This document shows positions 34,344 to 46,200 of a stretch of 64,000 nucleotides of DNA, piece after piece. A program made the position numbers and the translations under genes. Source of the DNA: Polysphondylium violaceum (Eukaryota > Evosea > Eumycetozoa > Dictyosteliales > Dictyosteliaceae); contig AJWJ01000045.1 of NCBI GenBank assembly GCA_000277445.1, positions 1-64,000 of the forward strand, in the 5' to 3' direction. The notes under the pieces are model-generated. The model did no database searches, had not been told where the DNA came from, and saw only the letters and a program-made list of their open reading frames with translations. Every line of letters starts with the position of its first letter. Within the stretch, counting starts at the first letter, position 1.

Positions 34344-36489
34344 TAGTAATAATAATGACCAAACATCTACAAAAGTTGTAGGTGAATCAGTTGATAATCT
34401 TTTATCAGAACTTTCTCGATGTTCAACATCTTTTTCCAATAATAGTAGCAATAATAGTATTGATAGTATTGAAAATAAAAATACTGTACAGCCATCAAGT
34501 ACTAATTCACCCCTACTGTTGAGTGGAAATAGTAGTTGTAATAATAATGAAAATAGTAGTAATATTAGTTGTAGTAATAATAATGATAGTAATCAAATAG
34601 ATTTGAAATTCATTTTGGATGATATGAGTAAAAATTATAATCCTGAAAATAATCATCTTTTATTTCCAAGAGATCAATTTAGTAATTTTATTTGTATATA
34701 TAAAGGTATGTTTTATATTGATGGATAATAAATAATTCAATTTATATTAATTTATTTTACAATAGGATGTAATAAACCAATTCGTTCCAATTCAATTGAG
34801 CAATATTTAATTCATTTAAAAATTCACGATTTGAAAAATGATACTATCTTGGATCATTTATTACAAAAATCTCGATATTCTTGTTTTACAGATATGAATG
34901 GAGAGGAAGAGGAGAATCTGCTTGAGGAGGCATTATCTTTTGCTCAAGAATCTTTGCATAAATATGAATCATTATTTAATTATGTTGATCAACAACAACA
35001 AACTCAACAAACTCAACAATATTCACAACTAGTACCATTACATCAATCTTCCCATTATCAAAATATCAGGTCAAAAGTCTCTGTAGCTAATGAATTTGCT
35101 ATCAAAAAGAGAAGGCCAGATAGATTAATTAATAATAATAACAATAATAATAGTACTAGTGCGGCAAGTGCGAGATCAATAAGTTCAAATAACTTTGAAG
35201 ATGATGATAATACAAACCAAGAGTTTAAAAATTCTGAGAGTAGAATTAACAACAATAATACCAATAACGATAATAATAAGGATAATATACCTGTTCATAA
35301 ATCATCACCTTCACTTCCAACATTTAGAAATAATGATACCTATCAAAACCAATACGCAATTCCAATGCAATACAAATCTCAACCTCCTCAACCTCCTAAA
35401 CCACCTTCACCCAAAAGATATCAAAAATTTAATCAACAACAACATCAACAAATACAACATCAACCAATACAATTCCAATTTCATAGAGTAAATCCTTCGC
35501 CACATGGAAATGAAATGGTTAATTATCCAATGATCCAATCACCGCAACAACACCAGTTTGTTGATGATCAAAATTTTGCAACACCAACTAAATTTTCTTC
35601 TCGAGGTATCCAATTGCGCCAACAAATGATGAAATATGGTCTCAAACTATTTCGAATGGACTCTGAAGGAAAATATATCTGTTTCTTTCAAGGTTGCAGT
35701 TTACATATGATTACAAATTTTTCTAGGCATGTTGCAAAACATGAAAAAGTTGGTGATCGTATTAAACCTGAGTTATTTCATTTAAGTAATCTATATACGG
35801 GTAATAAAAATGATAGTAATGATAATAATCAAAACAACAATAATAATAATAATAATAATCAAAATAATAATAATCACAATGATCGACAAATAAATAATGA
35901 TATGACACCGCCTCCACCTCCACCTCCACAACTTCTTCCTTCCCAACATCTTTCCTCTAATAACTATCAACCACCACACCACCATCACCAACAATCACAT
36001 AACCAACATCACCATCGACCAAACTCTCCTTCCAACTATAATAATAATAATAATAATAATTACTATTCTCCACATCCCACCTCTTTTCGAAAATCATCCT
36101 ACAATTATCCATCATCACCCTATTATTCTGCACCAGACAAAAATGAATATAATATTGTTGTTGAAGGCGATGATATATATGACAATGTACCTTCTTCATC
36201 CTCTTCCTCTACCACAACTCCTCCTATCTCTGCACAACCACCATCAACTACACCTCTATCTACAAACAACTCTCCAAATTTTACAATTTCACCTACTACA
36301 ACGACAACCACCACTACCACCTCCACCTCTACATCGTCAAATTCCAGTTCACCTAGAAAACATTCAACTCCTCCACCTCCATCAACAACAACAACTACTA
36401 CTACAACTACAACTACAAAAAACACTCCAAATACGACGAATTCAAATACCACAGACGAAATCAAGTGGGTATTTAAAAGAAAATCATAG
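34252..36489 (+). CDS. Asn/Gln-rich protein with two diverged C2H2-like fingers
   Basis: Two exons, 34252..34705 and 34766..36489 (phase 1), give 725 residues. Two zinc-finger-like segments are visible. The first, spanning the splice junction near residues 145-180, reads CIYKGCNKPIRS with LIHLKIH. The second, near 450-480, reads CFFQGCSLHMITNFSRHVAKH. Both fit C-x4-C...H-x3-4-H spacing with an unusually short or long loop, so they are diverged. The rest is low-complexity (Asn, Gln, Pro, Ser, Thr, a His-rich stretch), and the C-terminus is Lys/Arg-rich (WVFKRKS). Probably a DNA-binding regulator, but the target and role cannot be read from sequence. Low-complexity tracts of this kind are usual in dictyostelid regulators. 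Confidence 0.8.
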
Positions 36490-38030
36490 TAAATAATTTT
36501 TTACTACCTATTTATACATTTTACAATTAGTTTTGAGTTGTATTTTTTTTTTTTTTTTATTATCACTCAACAATAAACTACCCCAACGACCTCTTTTAAA
36601 AGAAAATTTCTGATTTCAAAATCCAATTATATAACTAGTCACACAACAAAAATATGAACATAGTCAAAATAAATAATAATAAGAAATAGACAACAATATT
36701 GTGTTGAAGAGGAAGATAAAAAATAAAAAAAAAAAAAAAAAGAGGGTTGAGCTGGTGGCAATTGGAAAAAAATAAAATAAGTACCTAAAAATGAAGTGGT
36801 GATGGGGAATGGATTATTATTTGACGAAATGAGGGTTTTAAAAATAATGATGATCTTTAGCACTGATTCTCTAACATCAAACTTTACCTTTAAAAAAAAA
36901 AAAAAAAGAAAAATAAAAATAAAAATAAAAAAGCCATTTCTTTTTTTTAATAATTTTTTCATCTGTCAAAATAGAGACGGCCACACCTGAGTGTGCACCG
37001 AAAAATGGATGAAAATACGATGTTTGCAAAATAAACCAAAAAATAGCAAAAAAAAAATCAAAAAAAAAAAATTTAGATCCCCCTGACTCTTTTGAACCTC
37101 AAAGCATTTGGATGACCAGGTTTTTTCGTTGAAATAAAATATCTTTAAGTGTTTTGATTTTGAGACGCCGCCTTTTTTTTTCGCTAGATTTCAAACCAAA
37201 AGGCAGAGAGAGGGTGTATATGTCATTTGCACTTGTGTCTTGGTCTCTTTTACACTCAAAACTCATGTACGATATGATAGAAATGTGTATTTTATTTAAT
37301 TTTTATTTTGTTTTTTAATAGACATTTTTTTAAAAAGATAATCAGAGGTGCACAATGGTGAAAATTGTTTCCTTTTTCATGGCAAAAACAACGATAACCA
37401 CCTCTTAAAAAATAGTCTTTTGTTATTTTGGAAACCCACAATGATAAAACAAAACCACACTAGTTGTCGTTGTATTCTCTGCTTTATCATCATCGGCAAG
37501 GCCCTACCATATGGCCCCCCCTTTGTAAATTAAAAAAAAAAAATCACAAAAACGATCAATTTTTTTGAGCATATGTGTGTCGTTGAAATAATTCGTCAAA
37601 GCTTTTTATGATCACGTGATCCGACTTTTTTCACATAAAAAAAAAACAAAATATCGCGATCACCCTAATTTCACGCAATGATTAGTGCTTCTGACCAACT
37701 TTTGGCAAAGAATTGGATTTTTTATTCCAAGTTCTTCATGTTAGTTTGATCTTTCAATGTATGATGTCGTTGTTTGAAAAGATAATGAATATATGAATGA
37801 TATCTCACTTCTCACTTACTAAACATTTAAACATTTGATTAATGAATCACTATAAATAATATATTTTCTAACAATAATGATAATAATAGTAATCGAGCTT
37901 TATCTTTTTCTAAAAAGAAGAGTTGATTGAAGAAAATATTGAAATAGGTCAACCAAGTAGTTTTTTTTTTTTTTTTTTTTTTCAAATTTTGTTGCGGCTA
38001 GCGGGAACATATACTGCATACTTATAAACA
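36490..38030. other. 1.5-kb gene-free region upstream of PRP31
   Basis: Holds T- and A-runs (36543-36560, 36883-36906, 37964-37982), a 12-bp CACGTG palindrome at 37610-37621 and GA-rich patches. No coding potential was recognised. Confidence 0.4.
37610..37621. promoter_or_regulatory. palindrome GATCACGTGATC
   Basis: A perfect 12-bp palindrome centred on CACGTG, about 410 bp upstream of the PRP31 start. Same core and flanks as the site at 51067-51076. Confidence 0.35.
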
Positions 38031-39669
38031 ATGTCTACATTTGCTGATAAGTTTTTGGAGGATTTTAATGATTTCGACGATACACCGCCACCAACAACTA
38101 CAAATGATACAAGTACAGCTACAACTACGACTACCACAACAACAGGGGTGAATAATAATGATGATGATCAAGATATGATAAATAACAATGACAATGAAAT
38201 AAATGTTGGAGATTTAGATGATTTAATGCTCACAGATGAAATGTTGGAAAAGAAACAAAATGAATTGATTAGTAAATTAAAAGATCAACCAATTGAACAG
38301 GTGGCAAAGCTATCGACATCCAATAAACTATTATCATTGATGAAAAGAGTCGATGAACAAATGTCTCAAGCATTACCTGAAAAAGGTGTAAAGACATTAC
38401 AGTCTGGTAAAGAACATCAACTCATCATCGAATGTAATACAATGGTACAGGAAATTCAACATGAAATCTATTTGATTCACAAATATATTAAAGAAAAGTA
38501 TTCTAAAAAGTTTCCCGAACTTGAATCATCTGTTCACAATCCTTTGGATTATATAAATGTTGTTAAAAGAATTAGGAATGAAAATGTATGTCTCTCTATA
38601 TCTATATCATCTCTCTCACATTACTAATATACGATTATACTTGTATAGGATTTAAAAAATATAGAGTTGGGTGATCTATTGCCTAGATCAACGATTATGG
38701 TGTTGGTAGTAACATTGTCATCGACTACAGGTAAGAATTTAGATGAAAAAGAAATGGACAAGGTATTGAATGCATGTGATATGGCCATTCAATTGGATGA
38801 GACAAAGAAAAAGGTGTTGACATATTTGGAGAGTAGAATGACTTATATTGCACCAAACATATCTATTCTCTTGGGTGGTAACATTGCATCCAAGCTGATA
38901 GGTATTGCTGGAAGTATTCAAAAGTTGTCGATGATTCCCGCCGGTCATCTTCAAACTTTGGGTGCCGACAAAACGACATTGTCGGGTTTAAGCGGTGTTT
39001 CAAATAAAAAGTTTCAGTCGGGTCTTATTTCTCAATGTGATCTCGTCAAGCAGGCCCCACTGGCATTAAAGATCAAGGCATTGAGAATCCTTACAGGCAG
39101 AGTATCACTTGCCGCAAGAATAGACGCGCAACAAGATTCGTCACTCTATGGAGAAATGGGTCGAAAATATAGAGACGAGATTATGGAAAAGATTGAAAAG
39201 CTTCAAGAACCCCCTCCTCCCAAATTAGACAAGGCCTTGCCCGCTCCCGATGACACTAAAAAGAAAAAGAGAGGTGGTGCTAGGGCAAGAAAGATCAAAG
39301 GAAAAATACCAAGCCACCGATCTCAGAAAAGCACAAAATCGTATGGCTTTCGCTGTCGAAGAAAAGACCATTGGTGACACTGGTGTTGGCATGGGTATGA
39401 TTGGAGGTGAAACTGGCAAACTCAGACTCCACGCCCAAGATAAAGGAATCCTCAAGAAAAAGAAATTGGAACAAAAGAACTATGGCAGCGGCACAGCGAC
39501 AGGAACAACCACCGCCGCCTCCTCAATGAGTGGTCTACAAAGTGTTGCCATCACCCCCGCTCAAGGACTCTTGCTTTCAATCACTCAAAACGATAGAGAA
39601 GCTCAACTTGCCAACAAGACTGAGAAATATTTTGGTTCAAATTCATTAAAAAGAAAGAGTGAAGAATAA
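38031..39669 (+). CDS. prpf31: U4/U6 snRNP splicing factor PRP31, one apparent frame break
   Basis: Bridges U4 snRNA and the tri-snRNP. Two exons, 38031..38585 and 38649..39669 (phase 0), give about 524 residues. An acidic Thr/Asn-rich N-terminus is followed by the helical region and the Nop domain (about 225-340: YIAPNISILLGGNIASKLIGIAG, then GVSNKKFQSGLISQC). The PRP31 C-terminal domain follows, with KKKRGGARARK, then LRKAQNRMAF, then AITPAQGLLL, then EKYFGS. At 39295-39305 (AAAGGAAAAATACC) the reading must skip one base to pass from ARKIK to EKYQATDLRKAQ. The first frame otherwise ends within 25 codons in non-conserved sequence. Both sides are unmistakable PRP31, so one surplus G is the simplest explanation. 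The ATG at 38031 gives a typical start. Confidence 0.9.
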
Positions 39670-40387
39670 AATTATAGATATCAGAGGTAGTTGTAAATAA
39701 TAAATAGATGAGATAGAGATTTAATACTTGAACTTTATCAACAAAAAAATATAGATTTATCTCAATTATTATGATCATTTTTGTTTATAATAATAGTTGA
39801 TCAATTGTGTTTATTGTAAATAAACAAATAAATAAATAAAAAGAAAAGATATCTTTTCGCTCATTGCTATCACTGATAAGGCTATGGGGGCTGTAATAAA
39901 TCGAGATTATCAACTCAATTTTTTATTATTATTACAATTATTTGAAAATAAATGAAATTTAAATCAATCCAACAACATCAATCCAATCAATCAATCAACA
40001 ATGTGGTGTGTTTAGAAAGGTTTTGATGGCAATCTAAAAAAAGGTTAAATGATAAATGGGGAATGATGACGGTTGACTTATTTGAAATTAATATCATTTG
40101 ATCAACTTTATCATTATGAGAATGGGAGATAAAAATCAGATCTTAAAATTTTTTTTTTTTTTTTTTTTTTTTATGTATTTATTTTTCTTTTTTTGATTTT
40201 TTCTCCTCCTCCAATCCCCTCAGATTCTTTTAGTCAAAACACGCACCCAAGGCTTTTTTCCACAATTATCAATTGATTTCCGTTGCATATATAAAGATCT
40301 TTTTTTAGTATCAATAAAAATTAATAATCAAAATTTTTATCATCCAATAACAATCAACACAGAAATAATAGTAATATTAACATCACA
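39670..40387. other. intergenic
   Basis: AT-rich, with a T-run of 24 bases at 40149-40172. No gene seen. Upstream side of ENY2. Confidence 0.4.
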
Positions 40388-40889
40388 ATGACATCAAATA
40401 ATACACCAACAACAAAAGAGTATGTACATTTTTAATATGTCATATGAATATTATATATACTAATATAGATATAATATCTAGTCATATTAAACTTAGATCA
40501 ACTATTCATCAAAGATTGATAGAGTCTGGTGAAAAAGAAAGATTAAAGATTTTGTTAAAGAATAAACTCGTAGAGGGTGGTTGGAGAGATGACATAAAGT
40601 CTTATTGCAGAGATTATATTAAAAATAACAATAATGAAAATTTAAAAATCGAAGAACTCATTTCTCAGGTTACACCAATTGCAAAGAGTATTTATTGATC
40701 TTACTTTTACAGCACATCATATATGATATAATTGATTCATTCAATAATTAGTATACTAATCGCCTATTCCTATCAACAACTTTTTTAGAAAAAGTACCAG
40801 CTCAAGTTAAACAAGATTTAGTGAAAAGAATAAGAAAGTTTTTAGTACCAACTCAACATCAACAACAATTCATACACAATCTTCATTAA
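40388..40889 (+). CDS. eny2: ENY2/Sus1, transcription and mRNA export factor
   Basis: A subunit of the SAGA deubiquitinase module and of TREX-2 at nuclear pores. Three exons, 40388..40419, 40497..40687 and 40789..40889, have phases 2 and 1, total 324 nt and give 107 residues. The sequence reads STIHQRLIESGEKERLKILL, then KLVEGGWRDDIKSYCRDYIK, then LISQVTPIAKKKVPAQVKQD, then LVKRIRKFL. This matches the helical ENY2 pattern (INQKLIETGERERLKELL, CGWKDQLK in animals). The C-terminal Gln/His tail (QHQQQFIHNLH) is lineage-specific. Exon 1 is only 32 nt. The gene would be missed by an ORF search that demands length. Confidence 0.92.
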
Positions 40890-41429
40890 TCACAGACACA
40901 ACCACTGTTTTGTTTATCTTTTATTCTCATCGATTTGTGTTGTTTATATTTCTCATTCATTCATCCATTCATTCAATCATTCAATTCCCTCCAACACAAC
41001 CCATTACATCAACACTCAATAACTTTTATTCTAAAGTTTATGTATAACTAATAGTCATAATATTGGATGTGTATGTGTGTGTGTTTTCTTTTGTACATTT
41101 GATTCCCTTTTTTCTATCCCTTTGCGCCTTTACTTCCACACTATAAATATTTGGATCTCATCGAAAACTTGTTGAAAAAAAAAAAATAACGATTACGAAA
41201 ATACTTTTTTTTTTTTTTTTTTTTTTATTAAATTTTCAATCAGATTCATTCTTTTATTACACCAATTACTTTAGTTATCAATTCCTTTACTATATAAATT
41301 GTAAATACTATGTTAGAATTCCTTTGGTCATGATTTTTCTTGTTTTTAAATAATAAAAGCAAACAATTAAATAAAATAAATAAATTACGATTAAACACAA
41401 AACAACAATTACTACTGCTGCTACTGCTA
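40890..41429. other. intergenic between convergent genes
   Basis: Has CAAT/CATTCA-rich DNA (40955-40990), a GTGTGT stretch at 41069-41082 and a T-run at 41206-41226. No gene seen. Confidence 0.4.
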
Positions 41430-42389
41430 CTACTTACTATATGAATAATTTATAGTTGAATCATTTTCATAGTGATCAACTAGTTTTGTTAATTCAGATA
41501 TTGGTTTGTGATATTGAATTTGTTTGGTGATTGATTCTCGTCTTTGGTATTCCAAGTTGTATGTATTTACAATATAATTCAACCAATCATCGACATGAGT
41601 GATGGGTGGTGAGTTGTATGACCCTGAATTAAGATCTAAAAGTTTAAAATATTCTTGTTGTGATGTCGTTGGTGTCGCTGTCGGTTGTTGTGCAAGTATT
41701 GTTTTCTCTAAAAAGATAGTCATTTCAGATCTATAGAGTTTTAATTTATCACAAATCTTTTTAAATTTAGATTGATAAGAGTGTAAGGAACTCATCAACT
41801 CTTCTAGTTTTAATACATTTTTTAATCTAATTTCATTCTCTATTGTGATTGATAGATGTGTGTTGTTATTGACGTTGTTGTTGTTAAACGTACTATCGTT
41901 ACTCTTTTCAAAAACTTTAAAATAATTCTTTTTATATTCAGATGCTGAAGAGGAAGAGGAGGAAGTTGTAGAGGATGATGATGAAGATGATGATAAAAGT
42001 ATTAAAGTTCTTTCCAACGATACTAGTATATTCCTCAGCACTATCAATATATTTTGATCGGCATTATTCCATTTTAAAAGTTGTTTATCAATTAGATCAA
42101 ATGTAGATTTGTATTTTTTAAGAAACAATAGTGTGTGACTTGATGTTGTAAAAGATGATGGTGTTGACGATGAAGATGTGATTGTGTTTCCAATAATTGT
42201 AGTGTTGGGTAAAGGAGATACATTTGTATTGTTAATGTCGACAATACTAGTATTATTATTGTTATTGTATTGTGGTGGTTGATGTTGTTTTATTTCATCA
42301 TCATCACTAGTTTTGACATCATCAACAACCTCTCTATCATTATTGACCCAAAATGTTGGCACATAGTTGTTGGTTTCCGTAGTTATCAT
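41430..42389 (-). CDS. AIRIM/C1orf109-like protein, probable ribosome maturation factor
   Basis: A single-exon protein of 319 residues. The first 90 residues and two internal tracts are Asn/Ser/Thr low complexity. The remaining parts are helical. KKYKSTFDLIDKQLLKWNN and NILVSLERTLIL are followed, after a Ser run, by EELMSSLHSYQSKFKKICDK. The end reads VDDWLNYIVNTYNLEYQRRE, with an ISELTKLVDHYEND tail. This order and wording resemble animal C1orf109 (AIRIM), a partner of the AFG2 ATPases in 60S maturation. That family has a helical protein with a conserved W-L-x2-I...Y..K segment near its end. The match is by eye and weak in the middle, so the name is tentative; it could be another helical protein. 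Its promoter faces that of the secreted repeat protein. Confidence 0.55.
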   Translation of the reverse strand: MITTETNNYVPTFWVNNDREVVDDVKTSDDDEIKQHQPPQYNNNNNTSIVDINNTNVSPLPNTTIIGNTITSSSSTPSSFTTSSHTLLFLKKYKSTFDLIDKQLLKWNNADQNILIVLRNILVSLERTLILLSSSSSSSSTTSSSSSSASEYKKNYFKVFEKSNDSTFNNNNVNNNTHLSITIENEIRLKNVLKLEELMSSLHSYQSKFKKICDKLKLYRSEMTIFLEKTILAQQPTATPTTSQQEYFKLLDLNSGSYNSPPITHVDDWLNYIVNTYNLEYQRRESITKQIQYHKPISELTKLVDHYENDSTINYSYSK

Positions 42390-43243
42390 CGTCTGTGTTT
42401 ATATATATCTGTATCTTTGTTTGTGCATTGTTTTTTTTTTTTTCTTGTTTTTTTTTTGGGGGACATCATAATTTATTTTTTTAGAATAGACACAACCCTC
42501 TTGATATTTTGTTTGTTTGGGGGGTGTTGAATTCTTGAAATACACACTAAATATATTTATTGGAAGATTTATTTTACGTTTGTGTGTGTGTGTGTTTTGT
42601 GTTTTTCATATTATTTTCGAGTAGTAAATAGTTACATTACTCGTTTACTTGCCAATTATTTTAATGATTAAAGATGGTGATGGCAATAGAAAAGACAACT
42701 AAACTTAAATAAGAAATTTGTTTCTGTGTGTGAGTGTGGTGTTTTGTGTTTTCTCTTTCCCCATTTGCTTAATTAAGAAAAACAAAGTACTACTTTTCGT
42801 AGTAGTGTTTTTTTCTTTCTTTTTTATGATCTTGACACACCATATTCACACATACAATCTTTGATGTTTGGTGCTCATTCAGTACTCTCTATTTCACTTG
42901 ACTCTCACTCACACTCACACAGATACACCAAATTTGGTAGATGTTTTGGTGGTCAAGTTAATACAAATTTGATAGATGGGTGTGGAATGATAATACCATA
43001 ATGGTAAGTTGAAAAGCAAAAAGAAGGGGGTGCCAATCTATTAAATAATAATAGTATTTAAAATATTAAAGAGTCTATTTTTTAAAAAAAGTATAAATAC
43101 TTGAGTTTGGTTTCTAAATTTAAATTCCAATTGACTATAAATATTTTACACACTCCACAAAAACATCATCCGTACAACTACTATTTATTTATTTATTTAT
43201 TACTCAATTTTAATATTCTATGATCATTTAAAATAAAGTCAAG
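42390..43243. promoter_or_regulatory. divergent upstream region with CA/GT-rich elements
   Basis: An 854-bp region before the large secreted repeat gene. It contains GT-rich (42581-42602, 42722-42745) and CA-rich blocks (42835-42862 and CTCACTCACACTCACACAG around 42903-42922) and a TATA-like box near 43090. CA/GT-rich elements precede prespore and spore-coat genes in Dictyostelium. Use here is inferred from the downstream product. Confidence 0.4.
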
Positions 43244-46200
43244 ATGAAATACCAATCAATCATAGTGTTACTATTATGTTGCATGGTTCTTTGTTCAACT
43301 TTGGCTGATGCAAAAAAACATCCAAATGATAAAGACCAAGACAAAAAAAATAAAAATCATCATGACAGCAAAAATAAGCATGATAATAATAATAAACATG
43401 ATAACAAAAATGACAAACATCATAAGGACAAAAATCATTTAAACATTGATTTAAAAAGTAATGATTTATTTTTTATTTACACATCATTCATTTACATACT
43501 AACAAATCTTTTATAAAATTTAGATTGTTCAAGTTTTACTACACATTCAGAATGTGATAAACATAGTAATCGTTGTTTTTCATCAAAAGCAACTGCATGT
43601 TGTGATAAAGATACATTTTTCTGTTTACCAATCCCAAAGCAAGTTTGCAACAACTTACCACCCTCTGAATGGTGTGTAGCTAAAAAAGACACTATGATGT
43701 TTTTTAATTCCTCATGTCTTCCAGAAGATAAAAAGTTTCAATTCTTTAAACCAAATCGTTTGTATTATTATTATTAGTATGGTAATTTATATTAATACTA
43801 ACTCATTTGAAATCTATAGAATTAAAATGTAAATATGTTCACTGTCCTCATGGGTTTACTTGTGTAGATAAGCCTGCAAGACAAGATTTATCAAAGTATT
43901 GTAAATCAGATAACCCTTGTTGCCATTTTAAGTCTCAATGTGTTCCCAAGTCTTCAATGTTGAAAGAGTTTATTACTTTTGAGGCACCAAAATTAAAAAA
44001 AGAAAAAAAAGAAGAGTCTCATACAAAAATTCCAGTCATTGTTACACCCGAACCAACCCCAACACCAACTCAGGCACCAACTCAGGCACCAACTCAGACA
44101 CCAACTCAAGCTCCTATTGTTATAAGGGATCCACCAATGTTATCAACAACACCAATCTCAAAAGTTGTTGAGATTGAAAATCAACAAGAAAAACACCATA
44201 AAAACAAACATAGTAAGGAACCAAAGGGATCAAAAAAACCAAAAGAAAAAGATACACCAGAGCCTTCTATTGAACCAACCCCTACTCCTGAAATAATTAT
44301 TCCAAAACCAACAACAATTGAACCCACAAAGACTCCAACTGAGCCACCTACAGAGGCACCCACTGAATTACCAACTGAAGCTCCAACTGAGGCCCCAACC
44401 GATGTCCCAACAGAAGTCCCAACAGAAGCTCCAACAGAAGCTCCAACAGAAGCTCCAACAGAATCACCAACAGAAGTCCTAACAGAAGCCCCAACAGAGG
44501 CCCCAACAGAAAATCCTACTGATGAACCAATTTCAAAAGATGAAAATGATCCATTCTCTATAAACTTTTCCCCATCTTCAAAATTCTTATTAGAGGATGA
44601 TTCATTCAAGTCTTCTGGACCAAGATTTACAATTGAACCAAGTACTTTTACTTCACAACCTAGCAAACTTCAACAATTTGGTAACCCTGAAGATGACATC
44701 ACGACAACTGGTCAAGAAATATCTAGTAAAGAAGAACAAGAGTCAACTACAGGACAAAGTGAAACATCACCTGCATTTTTAATTGATCAAGATATATTGA
44801 CTATTGAGCCAAAAGTTTCAACAACAGGTCCAGATGTAACCATTGAGCCAAGTACTTTTTCTTCAACAACTGGTAAATCAACAACCACTGGCAAAGCAAC
44901 AACAACTAAATCAACAACTACTGGCAAAGCAACAACCACAAGTAAACCAACTACTACTGGCAAAGCAACATCAACAACAGGTCCAGATGTAACTATTGAA
45001 CCAAGTACCTTTTCTTCAACAACTGGTAAATCAACAACAACTACTACTGGTAAAGCAACAACTACAACTGGTAAAGCAACTACTGGCAAAGCAACAACAA
45101 CGACTGGTAAAGCAACTACAGGTAAGTCAACTGCTGGGAAACCAACATCAACAACAGGCCCAGATGTAACTATTGAGCCAAGTACCTTGTCTTCAACAAC
45201 TGGTAAATCAACATCTACTGGTAAAGCAACAGCTACAACGGGTAAAGCAACAACTACAACTGGCAAAGCAACAACATCACCAAAAGTTACTACTAAACCC
45301 ACAACTACTACTGGTAAAGCAACACCCAAACCAACCATCAAGCCTGAATCAAAAATACGTTCACTTGACTCTGAAGAAGAAACTAGTACAACTGGAAAAC
45401 CAATTACAACAACTAAACCCAAAACCACAACTGGGAAAGCAACAACTGGCAAACCAAGATCAACAACTGGCGAAGATGTAACAATTGAACCAAGTACACC
45501 CACTACTACACGTAAAGCAACAACATCCAAACCATCTACTTCTTCTACTACAGGTAAAGCAACAACAACTAAATCACCAACTACAACAGGTAAAGCAACA
45601 ACCACAACTGGTAAGTCAACTACTGGTAAAGCAACATCAACAACGGGTGAAGATGTAACAATTGAACCAAGTACATCTACCACTGGAAAACCAACAATAA
45701 CAAAGAAACCATTACCTGGTAAAACAACAACAACAGGTAGAGAAGTAACCATTGAACCAAGTACTTTCTCAGCATCTCCAGTAAATGCCAAAGATAAACC
45801 AATTGCAACAACTAGCTCAACAACTGGTGGTAGTGCACCCAAACCTGCTCCAGCAAAAGGAAAAAGCTTTACTGCAAGAGCCACTGGTCCTATTAGAACT
45901 CTTTTAGAAGTTGACCAAGAGCAAGAAGAACAAGAAGAGGCTGGATTTTTACCCCTCACTGTTGGAATTAAATGTGGCAATTTATTCTGTAATCCAGGTG
46001 AAACTTGCAAAGTTGAATATAACAATGGATACAGAGAATGTTCATGTATCCCACCACAAACAAATCCTCCTGTCTTATCTTGTGCCACTGTTTTGTGTCC
46101 ACCAGGAAAGGTTTGCATTGAAGGATTTGCTGGTCCAACTTGTGTTTTCAAACCAGTTACTACCTGTGCAACAGTTCGTTGTGCAGCTGGTTACAAATGT

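Noticed and set aside
9632-40889. The seven RNA-metabolism genes as a functional cluster
   Set aside because: They are on both strands, interleaved with unrelated genes, and each has its own promoter space. Chance grouping is sufficient.
44787-46151. 454-codon open frame opposite the large repeat gene
   Set aside because: It is Val/Leu/Pro-rich (VVVALPVV) and arises because the Thr/Gly/Lys repeat leaves the reverse strand free of stops. There is no start context or independent content.
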